A DNA stretch of 64,000 nt from Lactarius indigo (Eukaryota; Basidiomycota; Agaricomycetes; Russulales; Russulaceae), in NCBI GenBank assembly GCA_025766275.1, contig JAFKAC010000033.1:62001-126000 (forward strand). Direction: 5' to 3'. Below the pieces are notes generated by a model. The model saw only the letters and a program-made list of their open reading frames with translations. It was not told the origin of the DNA and did no database searches. Positions within the stretch are counted from its first letter, which is position 1, and the number at the start of each line of letters is the position of its first letter. Positions 46,385 to 57,691 of the stretch are shown in pieces. A program made the position numbers and the translations under genes.

Positions 46385-48411
46385 TCAGGCATCCCAAAAA
46401 CCCTCTCTTCCCCACAGGTCTTGAAGAATGAGGTCTTTCACCTTGTCCATACTATTGGCTACTTGCGTGAGCCACTCTTTTGCTTGCTCCCCTGCCATTT
46501 TTGTGGCAGCTGCGTTTATCTGTGGCATAGGTGTCGCACTGGGTGCCGGTGACGTATACCCCAGCAGCGATGGCTCATATGTTGTTGGGGGTCCTGGCGC
46601 GTACCCTATGGTTTCAGTCATTTGACTACTTGACAGGGCGTTGGGTTGCCACATCCCCTGTGTTCATGGGTGCGGACAATTTCATGAGAGGTGACCTGGA
46701 ACGTGACAGTTATAGCAGAGGATGTTCCTTAGATCCCTCCTAGACCCTCCTCGTCCTCTTCCTCAAGCCCCAGGTCCTCCTCTAGGTGGGAATGGCAGCT
46801 GCTGCCACATGTAAGGCAGTTTCCTGTAGTCGATCTCTTCCAATCCTGCGAGTCTTACTTGTGCACGGTCGGCAGATGTGTCCATTGCCCATGGGTTCGT
46901 TTGTGGCAGGTTTTGTGGGAGAGTCCATCCTGCGTTTCCACTCTGTTTCTTTGGCTGCATTGGCGTATTCTTGTATTCATTGAGCCTTGCCTTGAGGTGA
47001 ATGTAATTTTTCTGTCGCTTGAGAATGGCTCGCTTCCAGTCGTCAAATGTGACTGGTTTGTCAAACTGGAACACATTTTTGAACAATTCCTTGGGCAGTC
47101 CCAACGTGAACAGGTCAATGGTTTGTGGTTCATTGAGGCAGTAGTGAGCCTTCCATGCGAGCTGCTCGAAGTTGTTCACATACTTGTCAATGTCCTCTCC
47201 TGTCATTTTATACCCTTTTCGGAGTATGGCTTGTGCTTGTTCTTGTTCCAGCGTGTTTTCAAATCGCTGACTGAACCCATCAGCTATGGCTTCCCATAGT
47301 TCTCTTGTGTAGGGGCTTATTCCTCGTTGTATCTGCCTGTTGAGCCAGTTGAGGAACAACAGAACCCATTCGCTGACTGCTCCTCCTTTGATATAGGATA
47401 GGAACAGTAGGCTTCTTCTGTAGTCGTTGCGCATGATGGGGGCATCCAAATTCATCCCCCAGTAGACGTGCCACTGTGTTAGGAACTGATCTACTTTGAG
47501 TCTGTCTCTGTCAAAAATGGAAGGAGGCTCACCAGTTAACTTTTCATGATGACCTCCCCCTCCTCTGCCACCGCTGTCGCCACCCCCTCCACCACCTCTG
47601 GGCGGTCCGGCGGGTGGTTCTCCTCTTGGTGGTCCTGGATGGGGGGGTCCTCCTCATTGTATGTCAAATGGGACTCCACCCCCTGGTGGTGGTGGTGGTC
47701 CTCCCCCTGGTCCTCCTACTCTGGGTGGTAGCTCTAGTGTGGGTTGCCATCCCGACAGGGGTCTCCCCAATCAGATCCTATGGCTCTGGATATTGCGGCA
47801 TCATCAGCAGTCATCCAGATGCCTGTCTCAGGGTTGATTGGCATGAGGATTTCTCTTGCTTCTTGTCATATCACATGTGATTCTTCCAGCGCAACTTCTT
47901 CCACTGCTTGCATGATCATTGCCATTAGTGCTGGCGAGCATATGTGAATTGGTTCTGGTTCTGTAATGTGGGTGGACTCAGCTCATTCTAGGAGGTGGTC
48001 TTGTATTGCTCCTATGCTACTTTCTGTGTGTTCTGGCTGTCGTCCTTCTTCTTGTTCTTCACTTTGGGTGACGCTGTTGGAGACTGCTTCTCCGGTGGTG
48101 TGTTCTCTTACTTGCCTGTCGATGGGACCCCAATCCGCATGGCTATTTAGTTCTCACGCGTCAATGTCGCAATGGTACCTTGGTCCTGCTGGTCGTATTA
48201 TGTCCCAGTGAGAGTCTATTGGATTCCACATAACTTCTGTCCAGCACAAGTGGTCGAAGTTGAACTCAACTGGTCGGAACCTTGTAGGTCCATTGAACTC
48301 GACAAAGTATCCTGTTTCTTCCTGTCTTTCTCTCCAACTGGCCGCCCCTAAGAAGTGTGTTGGTACGTTGCGTTCTCCCCTTTGGGTTAGTGTGTAGGGA
48401 CGAAAACTCAT
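46385..48411 (-). pseudogene. Element B gag
   Basis: ATG at 48411 (MSFRPYTLTQRG), in the same position as C. N-terminal domain RFRPVEFNFDHLCWTEVMWNP (48300-48220), Gly/Pro-rich tract (47750-47540), capsid-like domain (47455-46763; LFLSYIKGGAVSEWVLLFLN, FEQLAWKAHYCLN) and CCHC zinc knuckle (46717-46676; CYNCHVPGHLS, then a TGA, NC). Gag ends TGA at 46387-46385. Confidence 0.88.
46397..46403 (-). promoter_or_regulatory. Candidate -1 frameshift heptamer GGGTTTT in element B
   Basis: Gag frame reads G GGT TTT TGG GAT GCC TGA; pro-pol continues in the -1 frame. Same spacing to the gag stop as in C. Confidence 0.7.
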
Positions 48412-48444
48412 CCACTGGTCCCTGGTTGTTACAGACACAGTGGT

Positions 48445-48457
48445 ATCTTGGTCTTAA
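48445..48457 (-). promoter_or_regulatory. Element B self-complementary primer-binding site
   Basis: In element sense TTAAGACCAAGAT, abutting the 5' LTR. AAGACCAAGAT complements ATCTTGGTCTT (48696-48686), which lies 34 bases downstream of a TATTTAA box (48730-48724). Confidence 0.75.
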
Positions 48458-48971
48458 TGTAACGTTGTCATGACATTAGCTTGACTTGAGCTCGTAGAGG
48501 CAGTAACAGACTTAGCAAACTGGCATGACAACTCGGAGGTCCATGGTCTTGTCCTGGTGAATGCGTGGAGGCACACCAACAAGGCTTATACTAATGATGA
48601 CTTGAAAGGCTTGAAGGGTGATAGAGATAGAAGAGAGAAAGAGAGAGAGAGAGAGAAGATGCGAGGTAGAAAGTGACGATTCAAGAAGACCAAGATGGCG
48701 TATCTTGGTCTTCGCAAGCTATCTTAAATACAAGTCGAGCAGGCTTACAAGTGCTGCTATGAGTCTCGGTATGGTAGCGTCCAATGTATCACGTAAGTAG
48801 CGCAATCCTAATACTACTACTACTAGTACTAGGATTGAGTCATAACTCAGTCAGCAATCACGCGCAATCTCCTATCGTACTACATCGTAGACACCTAAGT
48901 CTGCGACTAATATACCTTACCGCCGTAATTGCAACCAGTACAGTAAGGGTCCACAAGCCAAAACGTAACAG
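48458..48971 (-). repeat. Element B 5' LTR
   Basis: 514 bp; longer than its partner because of a GA microsatellite (48636-48657). Followed by the target copy GGAGG. Confidence 0.95.
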
Positions 48972-48976
48972 GAGGA

Positions 48977-49956
48977 TCCCCTCCCCCTAATGGGTGGCTC
49001 AGAGGAAACCCTCCCCCAGAATTCACCAGAGATCAAGAAACCAGTCAGACATTTCTCAATGCCTTCTCCCTCTATTGAGGGATGAATCCACATGTCCAAC
49101 AGTTAACACTCCCTTACTCATGGGCCATGACACTACTGTCTTATGTCCAGGGACCTTTGGTGGACAACCAGGTTGAAGAACAGATTCAATGGTTGGTGGA
49201 CCAGTTAGCTGGAGGAGTAGCAATGAACGAAGAAAACCTCTGGAACACCATCAAAACCCACTTCATCCAAGCATATACTGATACTACCCAGCAACGAAAA
49301 GCACACCATGCCATCCAGACACTCCAAATGGACAAGAAGATATTGACACATATATTGCCAAATTCTCAAACAAGGCAAACAAGGCGGGTTACAATAAAGA
49401 TGAAGCCACCACCCTGGAAAATTTCCAGAAGGGACTGCCAGCAGTGCTGGTTGTAAATGCGATCAAATTTCACCACCCAATAACATGGGACAACTGGAAG
49501 GCTGCAGTCACCCTCCAACAAGCTGAATACTTACTCCTTAAAGACAAACTGACTAAAGGGAGGAATGACAAACGAGGTGGAGCATCCCAGGATCAGTGGC
49601 TGTCAACCTTGAACAAAACAAAAGATCCCAACATAATGGATGTCAGTTGCAGTCAAGCTTGAGCAGCAATGACCAAAGATGAAAAGAAGCAGCTTCAAAA
49701 GAAAGGAAGATGCTTCCAGTGCCAAGGACAGGGGCATATCTCACACTTTTGCCCCCAGAAGCCAGCAACAACCATCAAAATGGTGGACATCACTACTCCA
49801 ACCATCACTACCATATCCATGATGTCTTCTCAACCCCTTTCAAACAAAGAACAAGCAGAAGCACAAGTCACTGCCTTGTTCACACAAAGTCCTGAAGTCT
49901 GCAAACTCATGGTGGACAAATTATTTGGACAAAAGAAGGATTTTCTGAACGCTTGA
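48977..49956 (+). pseudogene. A2 gag, C-terminal part with zinc knuckle
   Basis: Resumes after element B: NPPPEFTRDQETSQTFLNAF, VEEQIQWLVDQLAGGVAMN, FIQAYTDTTQQ, then zinc knuckle CFQCQGQGHISHFC (about 49710-49755). Ends QKKDFLNA with TGA at 49954-49956; GGATTTT lies at 49938-49944. Frameshifts near 49350 and 49450. Confidence 0.85.
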
Positions 49957-51285
49957 ACCTGGCAGCCTGGGCTAGAGCATTAAAACTTAGCATGTACAAT
50001 AGCAGAATCCATTCCATGCAAATTCCAGTCCTTTTCAAATCTGTGCATGTGATAGCTGAATGAAATGTCCTAATAGACTTAGGAACAACCAACAATTTCA
50101 TAAATATCAACCTCCTGAAAAGACTCAAAATCACCTGCCTTCCCACAGAACAACCTATCAAATATGGAATGTGGACAGAACTCACAACCAAGGAGGTGAT
50201 ATTACACACTTCACTGATCTAACAGTCCAAACTGGAGAAAAAATTCAACACCTCCAGTTCCTAATCACAGATCTTGGAACTGATGAAGTCATCTTGGGGT
50301 ACCCATGGTTCACAGCCTTCAAACCAAAATTCCACTGGCGAGATGCCACTATTGACAAAGAGTTCCAGCCAGTTGTTATCACCAGTCTAAACTTGTTGGA
50401 CAAAGCCATGCCTGTGGAATCTACCATTAAGGCATTGGAGACATATCAACTCAACGAGCTAGCCTGGGAACAGTTGGAACAAGAATAGGATCCCCACATT
50501 CGACTACAGAAGACCACCACCACATCAGAGTTGGCCCAATGAGAAGCAGCCAAAAGGGCCCCAAAAACATCTGAGGAAATGGTTTCCAAGGAATATTGGA
50601 GGCATCACAAAGTACTCAGCAAGGAAGCTTTGCAATGCTTCCCCCCTTCAAGAGTCTGGAATCACACTATCAACCTTATCCCTGAAGCCCCAAGAACCAT
50701 GGATTGCAAGGTGTATCCCTTAACAATTCTGGAAACTGAAATCTTCACAGAGTTTGTGAGTGAACACCTAAAGAAAAATTACATCCAGCTGTCAAAATCC
50801 CTGTATGTGTCTCCCTTCTTTATTAAGAAGGACAGGAAATTATGCCCAGTACAAGATTATTGCTGCCTTAATGACATCACCATCAAGAACCATTACCCAC
50901 TTCCCCTTATCCCTGAATTAATAGATAAGATCTGGAATGCACAGCTCTATTCCAAATTAGACATATGATGGGGATACAACAACATGTGCATCAAAGAAGG
51001 GGATGAATGGAAGGTGGCATTCAAAACCAACCAGGGGCTGTTCAAACCCAAAGTTATGTTCTTCAGACTGACAAACTCACCTAGTACCTTCCAAATGATA
51101 ATGGACACCATCTTTCAAGAATTGGTGCTAACTGGAGAAGTGATTGTTTATATGGACAACATCCTAATCACAACATTAGACAACCTCGACCATCACAGAT
51201 GCATATTGCACAAAGTCCTGGACCTATGCAATGAACATGATCTATACATCAAACCAGAGAAATGCATTTTTGAAGTGCATGAAGT
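49957..51285 (+). pseudogene. A2 pro-pol, N-terminal part (protease to mid-RT)
   Basis: Protease motif reads IDLGTTNNF (about 50077), lacking the Ser of [40 protein letters not shown], and YMDN at 51149-51160 in place of YMDD, which should abolish polymerisation. The reading stops at CIFEVHEV, where the SINE-like element begins. The next residues (EYLGLIIRHGKL) appear on the opposite strand at 54040. Confidence 0.88.
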
Positions 51286-52232
51286 GGGGGGGGGGGGGGT
51301 GGATGGTGCACTGGGCTTTTGCCACCCTCCACCTTGTCCTGAGGAATGTCACATGTGTTGGACCTCTGGTTCGATCCTGGCAGGAGACAGACGAGGGCAC
51401 TCATTTACCACCTTTCTTATCCGCCCTGAACCCCAACAACAACTAAAAACAACTGGCCTGCTTAGCCATGCACTCACTTCCAATCCAGGCTCTGTCATGC
51501 TGCACCACTGACATCCCATGCCACCAACTATCACCACACTCATTTGCCATTACTGGGCTCTGCTGCTAGCTGCCACATCCCCCTGACACCATTTCCTACC
51601 ATCACCCCTGTTCCATCTCTGACTCCATTTCCAACAATCCCACACTACCCCTGATTCAATCTCTGCCACTCACAGTCTCTCTCTAACTCACTATGGTACC
51701 CTTGGGTTGCAAGTCCGCTCAATTTGGTGTAGAAAGGTCAGGTCCTTGTAGATGGTTGCAACACCAACTTGTGACCCTGCGCAGTCCTGACAAATAAGGC
51801 AGGTGACTGTGGTCACAAACCCACTTGCCAAGGCAAGAAAAGGAAGGTCCTCAGTCAGTGTGCCAGGGAAGGTGCCGAGGGGCTGGAAGGCGATGACGGT
51901 GTGGGAGGTAGGGATGAGGATTTGGATGACATAACATATAGATGGAGTGGGAGACTGCACTGGGAGACCTCATACATCCCCTACCTTACCTAACACACCA
52001 ACTCTGACTGGGTTCCTCTGGGAGGTGCCCCTAGTGGGTGGGGTTTAAATCCCTCACCCCAACAACCCTATGAATGCACTGGGTCTCTGGACCCATAGAC
52101 TCTTCCCCTCTTGTAATCTATGTGTACTAGCTGTCTACTTACCCTTGTCTCAGTCCCTTTACATCCCAATTATATGTATGGTCGGGTATGTGGAGTAGAC
52201 CATGGGTTCTATAGGGGCCCTGGTGCAGAAGG
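51286..52232 (+). mobile_element. SINE-like element, 5' part (SINE-2)
   Basis: Starts with a G-run directly after the 13-bp target AAGTGCATGAAGT (51273-51285). It has a tRNA-like promoter: A-box-like TGGATGGTGCACTGGG (51300-51315) and B box GGTTCGATCC (51368-51377). No protein-coding content recognised. Interrupted by a copia-2 LTR at 52233 with target GAAGG. Confidence 0.65.
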
Positions 52233-52481
52233 TGTTATTTGTGGTTAAAGTGTCGCTGTTTCCACCTATTCTGTGACTGTACATTGCCCTAAGTCGAGTT
52301 ACCTTATTTAGATATGCTTAGTCAGGTTGATATATCCTGCAGAGGACAGAAAATATGCCTTTAGTCTTATATCCTCCTCTGCAGGTGAGTAACTAGTTTT
52401 ACCTTGATCAATATAGTCTTATATCCTCCTCTGCAGTCCCCTTGTGTCCTCTGTAACTCAAGGGCCTTTCACATTCTAACA
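52233..52481 (+). repeat. Copia-2 LTR at left inversion boundary
   Basis: 249 bp, TGTTATTTGTGG...TTCTAACA, in opposite orientation to the LTR at 54251-54506. GAAGG precedes it (52228-52232). The matching copy is found inverted as CCTTC at 54246-54250, next to the other LTR. Confidence 0.85.
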
Positions 52482-54036
52482 GTTTGGTGGTTGCATTTGT
52501 CCATGAGTTATGCATGAATTGCACCATTGGTCAGACTTCTGCCCAGTTATCCTGCTTCACATTGCACCAGTGTCATAAATATTGTTCCAGCCATTGATTG
52601 GTGTGTTTGGATTGTCCATCAGTTTGGGGGTGATATGCCAAGGATATATTCTGTAGTATTCCTAGTGTGGAGCAGAGTTGCCTCATAAATGTCAATGTGA
52701 ATCTGGGATCTCAGTTGGATATGATTTTTCAAGGTAGTCTGTAGTGGGGGTAAATGTGTTGGAGGTACAATTTGGCCACTCCTTCTGATGTGATGGTCTC
52801 ATTTCAGTGGATGAATATAGCCACTTTTGAGCAGTTGTGGTCAGTGATCGTAAGGATTGAGTTGAATCCATTTGACATGGGGAGTTTGACAATAAAGTTC
52901 ATTGATACCACTTCAAATGGTTCAGCAGATGGGTCGGTCATGATAGGGAACAGATGGGGTTTTCATCAGTGGGGGTTGATTTTGTTGCTTTGGCACATAG
53001 TGCATCCCTTGACATAGGCTTCTATGTCTTTTCACATGTTGGGCCACCAACAGTCACATTGTACTAGTTCCAAGGTGTTTGCAATTCCTGGATGCCCAGT
53101 GCTAGGTGTGTCATGGAAAAAGGTAATTACCCCCCATTTAAGATTGTTGTTTCCCACAACAATGAGAGCATTGCCCTTCCACCATAGCCCATCATGTTTC
53201 TTCAGGTTATGGGGTTCTATCCATGGAAGTAGTGTTGATTCATCCATATTCTGTACGATTTGACACCATATATCCATGTCATGCATGGATGTTTGGGTGA
53301 CTTTTAGGAATACTTCCTCTGGTAGTACTGTGACATGATCATTGTCTGCGGTTCCATTATCATAGTTGGATCTTCTGGATAGAGAGTCTGCCTGCATGTT
53401 CTTTGTTCCAGGGATGTGCTTGAGTATGAAATTGTACTCTGAGAGTTCCTGGAATTCTCAGGCAACCTGTCAGCTGATTTTTCGGGGTTCCTTCCAGGAT
53501 TGGAGGTTGGTATGATCAGTGTGGATAGTAATGAGATGAGGGGATCATATTAGGTAGGTTTGCCATGTCTGTAGTGCTTTGACAATGGCCAATAATTCCC
53601 TGTCATAAATGTTGTAGTTTCACTCTGCTTCTGTCAGGGACTTGGAGTAAAATGCAACAGGGTGCATCTTGTGATCTTCTCCTTTTTGGTTTAGCATGGC
53701 TCCTAAGGTGTAGGTAGAAGCGTCTACTTCAATTTCAAAGGGTTCATCCAGTTGGGCGAAAAGGAGTACAGGTTTGCTACTGATTTGGTCTTTGATGATG
53801 TCAAATGCTTTTTGTCTTGCATTGGTTCATTCCCATGGCACATTCTTTTTGTGAGGTCATGCGGTGGTCTGGCTATCATAGAGAATCCTCAAATAAATCA
53901 TCTGTAGAAATTGCAGAATCCTAAGAAGGCATGTGTTTCCTTAACAGACTTTGGTGCCTTCCATTTGTGTACTCCTTGTACTTTGATGGAGTCCATTCAC
54001 AACTTGCCATGCCTGATAATCAGGCCTAGGTATTCC
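52482..54036 (-). pseudogene. A2 pol, C-terminal part, inverted (RT thumb, RNase H, integrase)
   Basis: From 54045 downwards it reads VHEVEYLGLIIRHG, continuing the A2 sequence left at 51285. Then a decayed RNase H, SADRLPE-like shifted frames, and the zinc-binding region (53397-53032; SLSRRSNYDNG, STGHPGIANTLELV). Integrase core debris follows (52892-52560, NQWLEQYL). Ends at the copia-2 LTR at 52481. Many stops and shifts. Confidence 0.8.
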
Positions 54037-54245
54037 ACTTCATGCACTTGTTTTTTTTTGTGTAATTTGATTTATATTCTGGAGCAGTAGGTAATACAAA
54101 GCTGGTCCTACAGTATGGTGCTACTACTCTGTGTGGAAACTCGGCATATACTGGACTCCCTCACTGTTTAATCAGATATTCCCGGGCATGCTTATCTGGC
54201 CTCTTGACCTGCTAACCTATTTGGTGATAACAGTGAAGGGCGGAA
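54037..54245 (-). mobile_element. SINE-2 3' tail with A-run and inverted target copy
   Basis: In minus sense this runs from GAAGG-adjacent sequence to CCAGAATATAAAT, an A-run (about 54059-54051), and then the target AAGTGCATGAAGT (54049-54037). The same CCAGAATATAAAT plus A-run ends the SINE-like element at 63281-63902. Confidence 0.75.
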
Positions 54246-54250
54246 CCTTC

Positions 54251-54506
54251 TGTTAGAATGCGACCTATAGAGGGCCCTTGAGTCACAGAGGACACAAGGG
54301 GACTGCAGAGGAGGATATAAGACTATATTGATCAAGGTAACACTAGTTACTCACCTGCAGAGGAGGATATAAGACTAAAGGCATATTTTCCGTCCTCTGC
54401 AGGATATATCAACCTGACTAAGCATATCTAAATAAGGTAACTCGACTTAGAGCAATGTACAGTCACAGAATAGGTGAAAACAGCAACGCTTTAGCCACAA
54501 ATAACA
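54251..54506 (-). repeat. Copia-2 LTR at right inversion boundary
   Basis: 256 bp, TGTTAGAATGC...AAATAACA on the plus strand. Inverted repeat of 52233-52481. Contains a tandem duplication around CTGCAGAGGAGGATATAAG. Confidence 0.85.
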
Positions 54507-56743
54507 CCTTTATAGGGCCAGAAAGCTAGCTGAAGACCTCACTGGCCTACACCCTTCATTTATTGACATGTGCCCTAAACATTGCATGGCATATACTGGA
54601 GACTCTCATTCTCAATCCACCTGCTCATACAAAGACTGTGATTAACAGTGCTACAAACCACAGCAGAGTCCTACAGCCATACCAAAGTCAAGGGCAACCA
54701 TGCTCTATATGCCCATCACTCCCATCATTCAGGCATACTATGCCAATGCAGAGACATCACATGAGATGCACCATAGGGATGAATGCTTGAAGAGGACACT
54801 AGATGTGCTTGCAAGGGGTGCTGGTGTGAAGAGGTCAGAGTTTGCCAACTCTGACAACCATATTCACCACTACACCAAATTGGGGCTATTCCATGATGAA
54901 AGAGACACTGCCCTATCAATCTCTACAGATGGTGCTCAGCTCACCATGAAAAAGCAGTCCAATATGTGGCTCCTAATTGTTGTGCTGCTCAGTCTCCCAC
55001 CAGAGATGTGCTACAGAGCAAGCAATGTCATTGTCCCACTTGCCATCCCAGGCCCATCAGCACCTGGGAACATTGAGTCCTTCATATATCCCCTTTTTGA
55101 AGAGATGGCAATGGCAAGTGTGGGGATGTGGACATGAGATGCTATTGACTCATCCTACTTTGTTCTGAGAGCATATCTCTGTGGTGTAAAAGGAGACATG
55201 CTTGGATCTGCCAAGTTGAGTGGGATGGCAGGACATTCAGCCCTTTATGGTGATTGCTTCAGTTTGGTACAAGGTGCTTGCCCTGCCAAGGACAGAGGTG
55301 CTAGGGCCCAGTACTATCCAATCTCTCCACCTCAAAAGGAAAGATATAATCCTGGTCGCCATATTGTTGACCTGGATAACTTGCCCATGAGAGGCCAAAG
55401 ACAATATTGGCAGACTATTGAAAGGCTAGAGTCTGCAAGAACCCAAGCAGAGCTTCAAAGGACTGTGAAGGAGACAGGAATCTCATACCTTACAATATGT
55501 ACAGCCAGTCCTACATTTTCCCATCCATCATTCTTCCTGTTGGACCCCTTCCATTTATTCTATGAAAACTGCATGGTACACATCTGTGACCTGTGGGTGA
55601 CCCACAGCTCCATTGATGAGAAGATACATATGGATGCAGGCATGGCCTCAAAACTTGGTGCAGAGGTTGAAAAGGCAGTGAAGACCCTCCCTTCATCTTT
55701 CTGCTGATAAGTGACCCTATTGCACTTAGTGGCTCTAATGGACTTGTAGATTACGGACTACTTTAGATTTGATCTGTACAATCTAGGAATTCTATGACAT
55801 CACTGTACAATGACATCATATGGACTACTCCAAACTCTTCATTGTACTTTCACCCTTGTTTTCTTTATAGCATTATCCTTATTGTGATGTCACTATGATA
55901 TCATATTTGTCTGGACTTTCTTTGTTCTACTCGCCTTGTTCTCCTTTTAGTACACTCCTTTGTCCTGTATGTAGAACAATGCTCCTTGTATTCTGTAACT
56001 CTATGTTACACTCCTTGTAGTAGTGTCACACCTCTGTACAGTATAAGTAGAGTACTCTGTACACCCTGGTCCACATCAGTTCTCACTCTGTTGTGTGCCA
56101 GACTCTCTGCTTCAACTGCAATTCCCCTGTCTCACCTCTGCTTCCAGTATTCCAGTATATCTCACCACAGTCACCTTGCCACTGTGAGTTTACACTTCTT
56201 GTCTGCTGTTCATCACCATCATCTTGTCTCAAGTGATTACATCTAATAAAGTATGCCTTAGATACTGTGAAGGAACATCCAAAAAGGGACCTCTCAAAGA
56301 GCATCACCACCCCAATCCCCCTTGTGTTTGACACAGATGGATGCCCGGAACTCCCAAAAGTTGTTGCTCATGATGGATATAAAGCTAAGGTTGTTCAGAC
56401 ATTGCTGAGGAGTATTGCACTGCACATGTCCATGAGTCATTCTTCAATTCATGTGCTATAGTATATCACACATGTGAATTAGGGTATGTCACTGGAATTG
56501 AGAACCAGACCATCCCATGGGGATCATTGTCAAATGATCCATCTGCCTGGATAGATGAGGAATGATTTTGAGTGGAAGGACCCATCCAAGATCTGGATCG
56601 ATAAGGTCTTTCACCTGCTAGACCATTGGAGGGACAGGCAAGACCAAGGTATTGGCTCCCTGATGTGGGTTCCAACATGCCCACTCTTCAATGATATGGA
56701 ACAGCCTACAATATATAAGCAGAACATCTGGCATGCTAGAACC
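54507..56743 (+). pseudogene. Tnp2-type DNA transposase remnant, central part
   Basis: One frame from about 54700 to 55707, with a single TGA at 55135, holds the signature of Tnp2/CACTA-like transposases: SISTDGAQLTMKKQSNMW, VIVPLAIPGPSAPGNIESF, LSGMAGHSALYGDC and RAQYYPISPP. After the LTR at 55702-56215 it resumes with TPIPLVFDTDGCPELPKVV, LLDHWRDRQDQGI, LMWVPTCPLFNDMEQPT and NIWHART. The C-terminal half is missing. The match is from recalled family pattern. Confidence 0.7.
55702..56215 (+). repeat. Copia-1-type LTR lacking the intron-like segment
   Basis: Opposite orientation to the other copia-1 LTRs: TGCTGATAAGTGACC...GCTGTTCATCA. TATAAGTAGAGT near 56042. It has a single copy of the 26-nt motif ending GTGCCAG (56101) with no GT...AG segment. 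No clear target duplication. Confidence 0.8.
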
Positions 56744-56878
56744 TCTTGATAAGTGACCATTGCACACTAAGCAGCTCACATGGACCGGACTTGCAGCATG
56801 GACTGCTTTAGATTAGATATACAGGATATGCAGATTAGATATTGATCTGTACAATCTCAGACACCTTGTATTGACATA
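56744..56878 (+). repeat. Truncated copia-1-type LTR fragment
   Basis: TTGATAAGTGACC through GACTGCTTTAGATTAGAT and ATCTGTACAATCT, homologous to the start of copia-1 LTRs in element sense. Confidence 0.65.
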
Positions 56879-57091
56879 TGTGACACCATCACAGTGTTAG
56901 CTCAACCTGAGCAGATATAAGGTGACAATAGACTTAGCAGGCCACACATGTAGCATATGGCTAGAAGGCATGTGTTGGATACTCAAAGGTGTATCTTTGT
57001 GTTTCACCCATCCTTCCTGGGCCTTCTTAATAAGGTCCTGTGCTTGTTGTCTGGCTTTGCCTTGAGGTGACTGCCAGATACATCAGGCAGC
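56879..57091 (-). mobile_element. Gypsy B/C-type remnant: LTR piece joined to integrase piece
   Basis: 56879 to about 56975 resembles the B LTR (GTGTTAGCTCAACCTGAGC, ACAGACTTAGCA-like). About 57075-56986 in minus sense encodes ARQQAQDLIKKAQEGWVKHKDTP, the integrase segment preceding the GPF region. An internally deleted element. Confidence 0.55.
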
Positions 57092-57096
57092 CTACA

Positions 57097-57686
57097 TGTA
57101 ACGCCACTACAGGGGGATTGAGTATGACCTGTACTAAGTCAGTCAATACGTGGTAGTACAAGCTCAATGGCTTGACTTCAGTAGAATGATGCACAAGGAT
57201 CATAAGGTCTCAGGACACTTGGATCATAGAGGGGAGCTAAGGCAGAAAGACCTAGTGTAAGTGGGGATTGCGAGACAGGGAATGCACCAAGGCAACCTTT
57301 GTTAGATGAGTGTAGTAATGACACAAGAAGTCAAGTCTACTGTACAAGCTAGGTAAGACTAGGATTAAATAGCGAGTGGCATGTATGTGCCATACAAACA
57401 TATGATGCCAGTGCCATGATAAGGAACAAGGGAGAAAGCATATAGAGAATAAAGGATAGGGCATATTGGGCACAAGGGTGAATCATGTGGGGTTGTGCAT
57501 GAGTGAGAACAACACGTAAACTAGCACATGTCAAGCTTTATCAGAAGAGATGATTGATAAGCAGGGTGTGCAATAGGAACTGGCAAATTGTAAAGTCCAT
57601 GTAATCATACAGGGCTCGTATATAGTAAAAGGGGATATGGGAAAAGATAGCAAGAAATAAACAAGTCTGAGAAAGAAATCATAACA
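57097..57686 (-). repeat. Solo LTR, family A
   Basis: 590 bp, TGTAACGCC...CATAACA, flanked by CTACA on both sides (57092-57096, 57687-57691). It interrupts the copia-2 frame: YISVV before it and GCLMYLA after it. Confidence 0.92.
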
Positions 57687-57691
57687 CTACA

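Larger units (their letters stand above)
41140..48971 (-). mobile_element. Full-length chromodomain Ty3/gypsy retrotransposon, element B
   Basis: 7,832 bp with LTRs 41140-41646 and 48458-48971, TGTAA...GTAACA ends and target duplication GGAGG (41135-41139, 48972-48976) inside A2 gag. Element-sense order: gag, -1 shift, protease, RT, RNase H, integrase, chromodomain, ORF3, polypurine tract (GAAAGGAGGGTGA, 41659-41647), LTR. A sister family to element C. Confidence 0.95.
40077..54036 (+). mobile_element. Gypsy family A copy A2, interrupted and partly inverted
   Basis: The 5' LTR (40077-40663), gag and the N-terminal half of RT are on the plus strand up to 51285. The rest of pol lies inverted at 52482-54036. 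Interruptions, in order: element B at 41140, a SINE-like element at 51286, and copia-2 LTRs at both inversion ends. Integrase C-terminus and 3' LTR are missing. Confidence 0.85.

Noticed and set aside
51286..51299. G-run as a telomere-like or G-quadruplex element
   Set aside because: It coincides with the 5' end of the SINE-like insertion, and a similar run starts SINE-1.
55694..56222. CATCTT on both sides of the LTR at 55702-56215 as a target duplication
   Set aside because: Using it would require LTR ends other than TG...CA; with TG...CA ends the flanks (CTTTC and CCATC) do not match.
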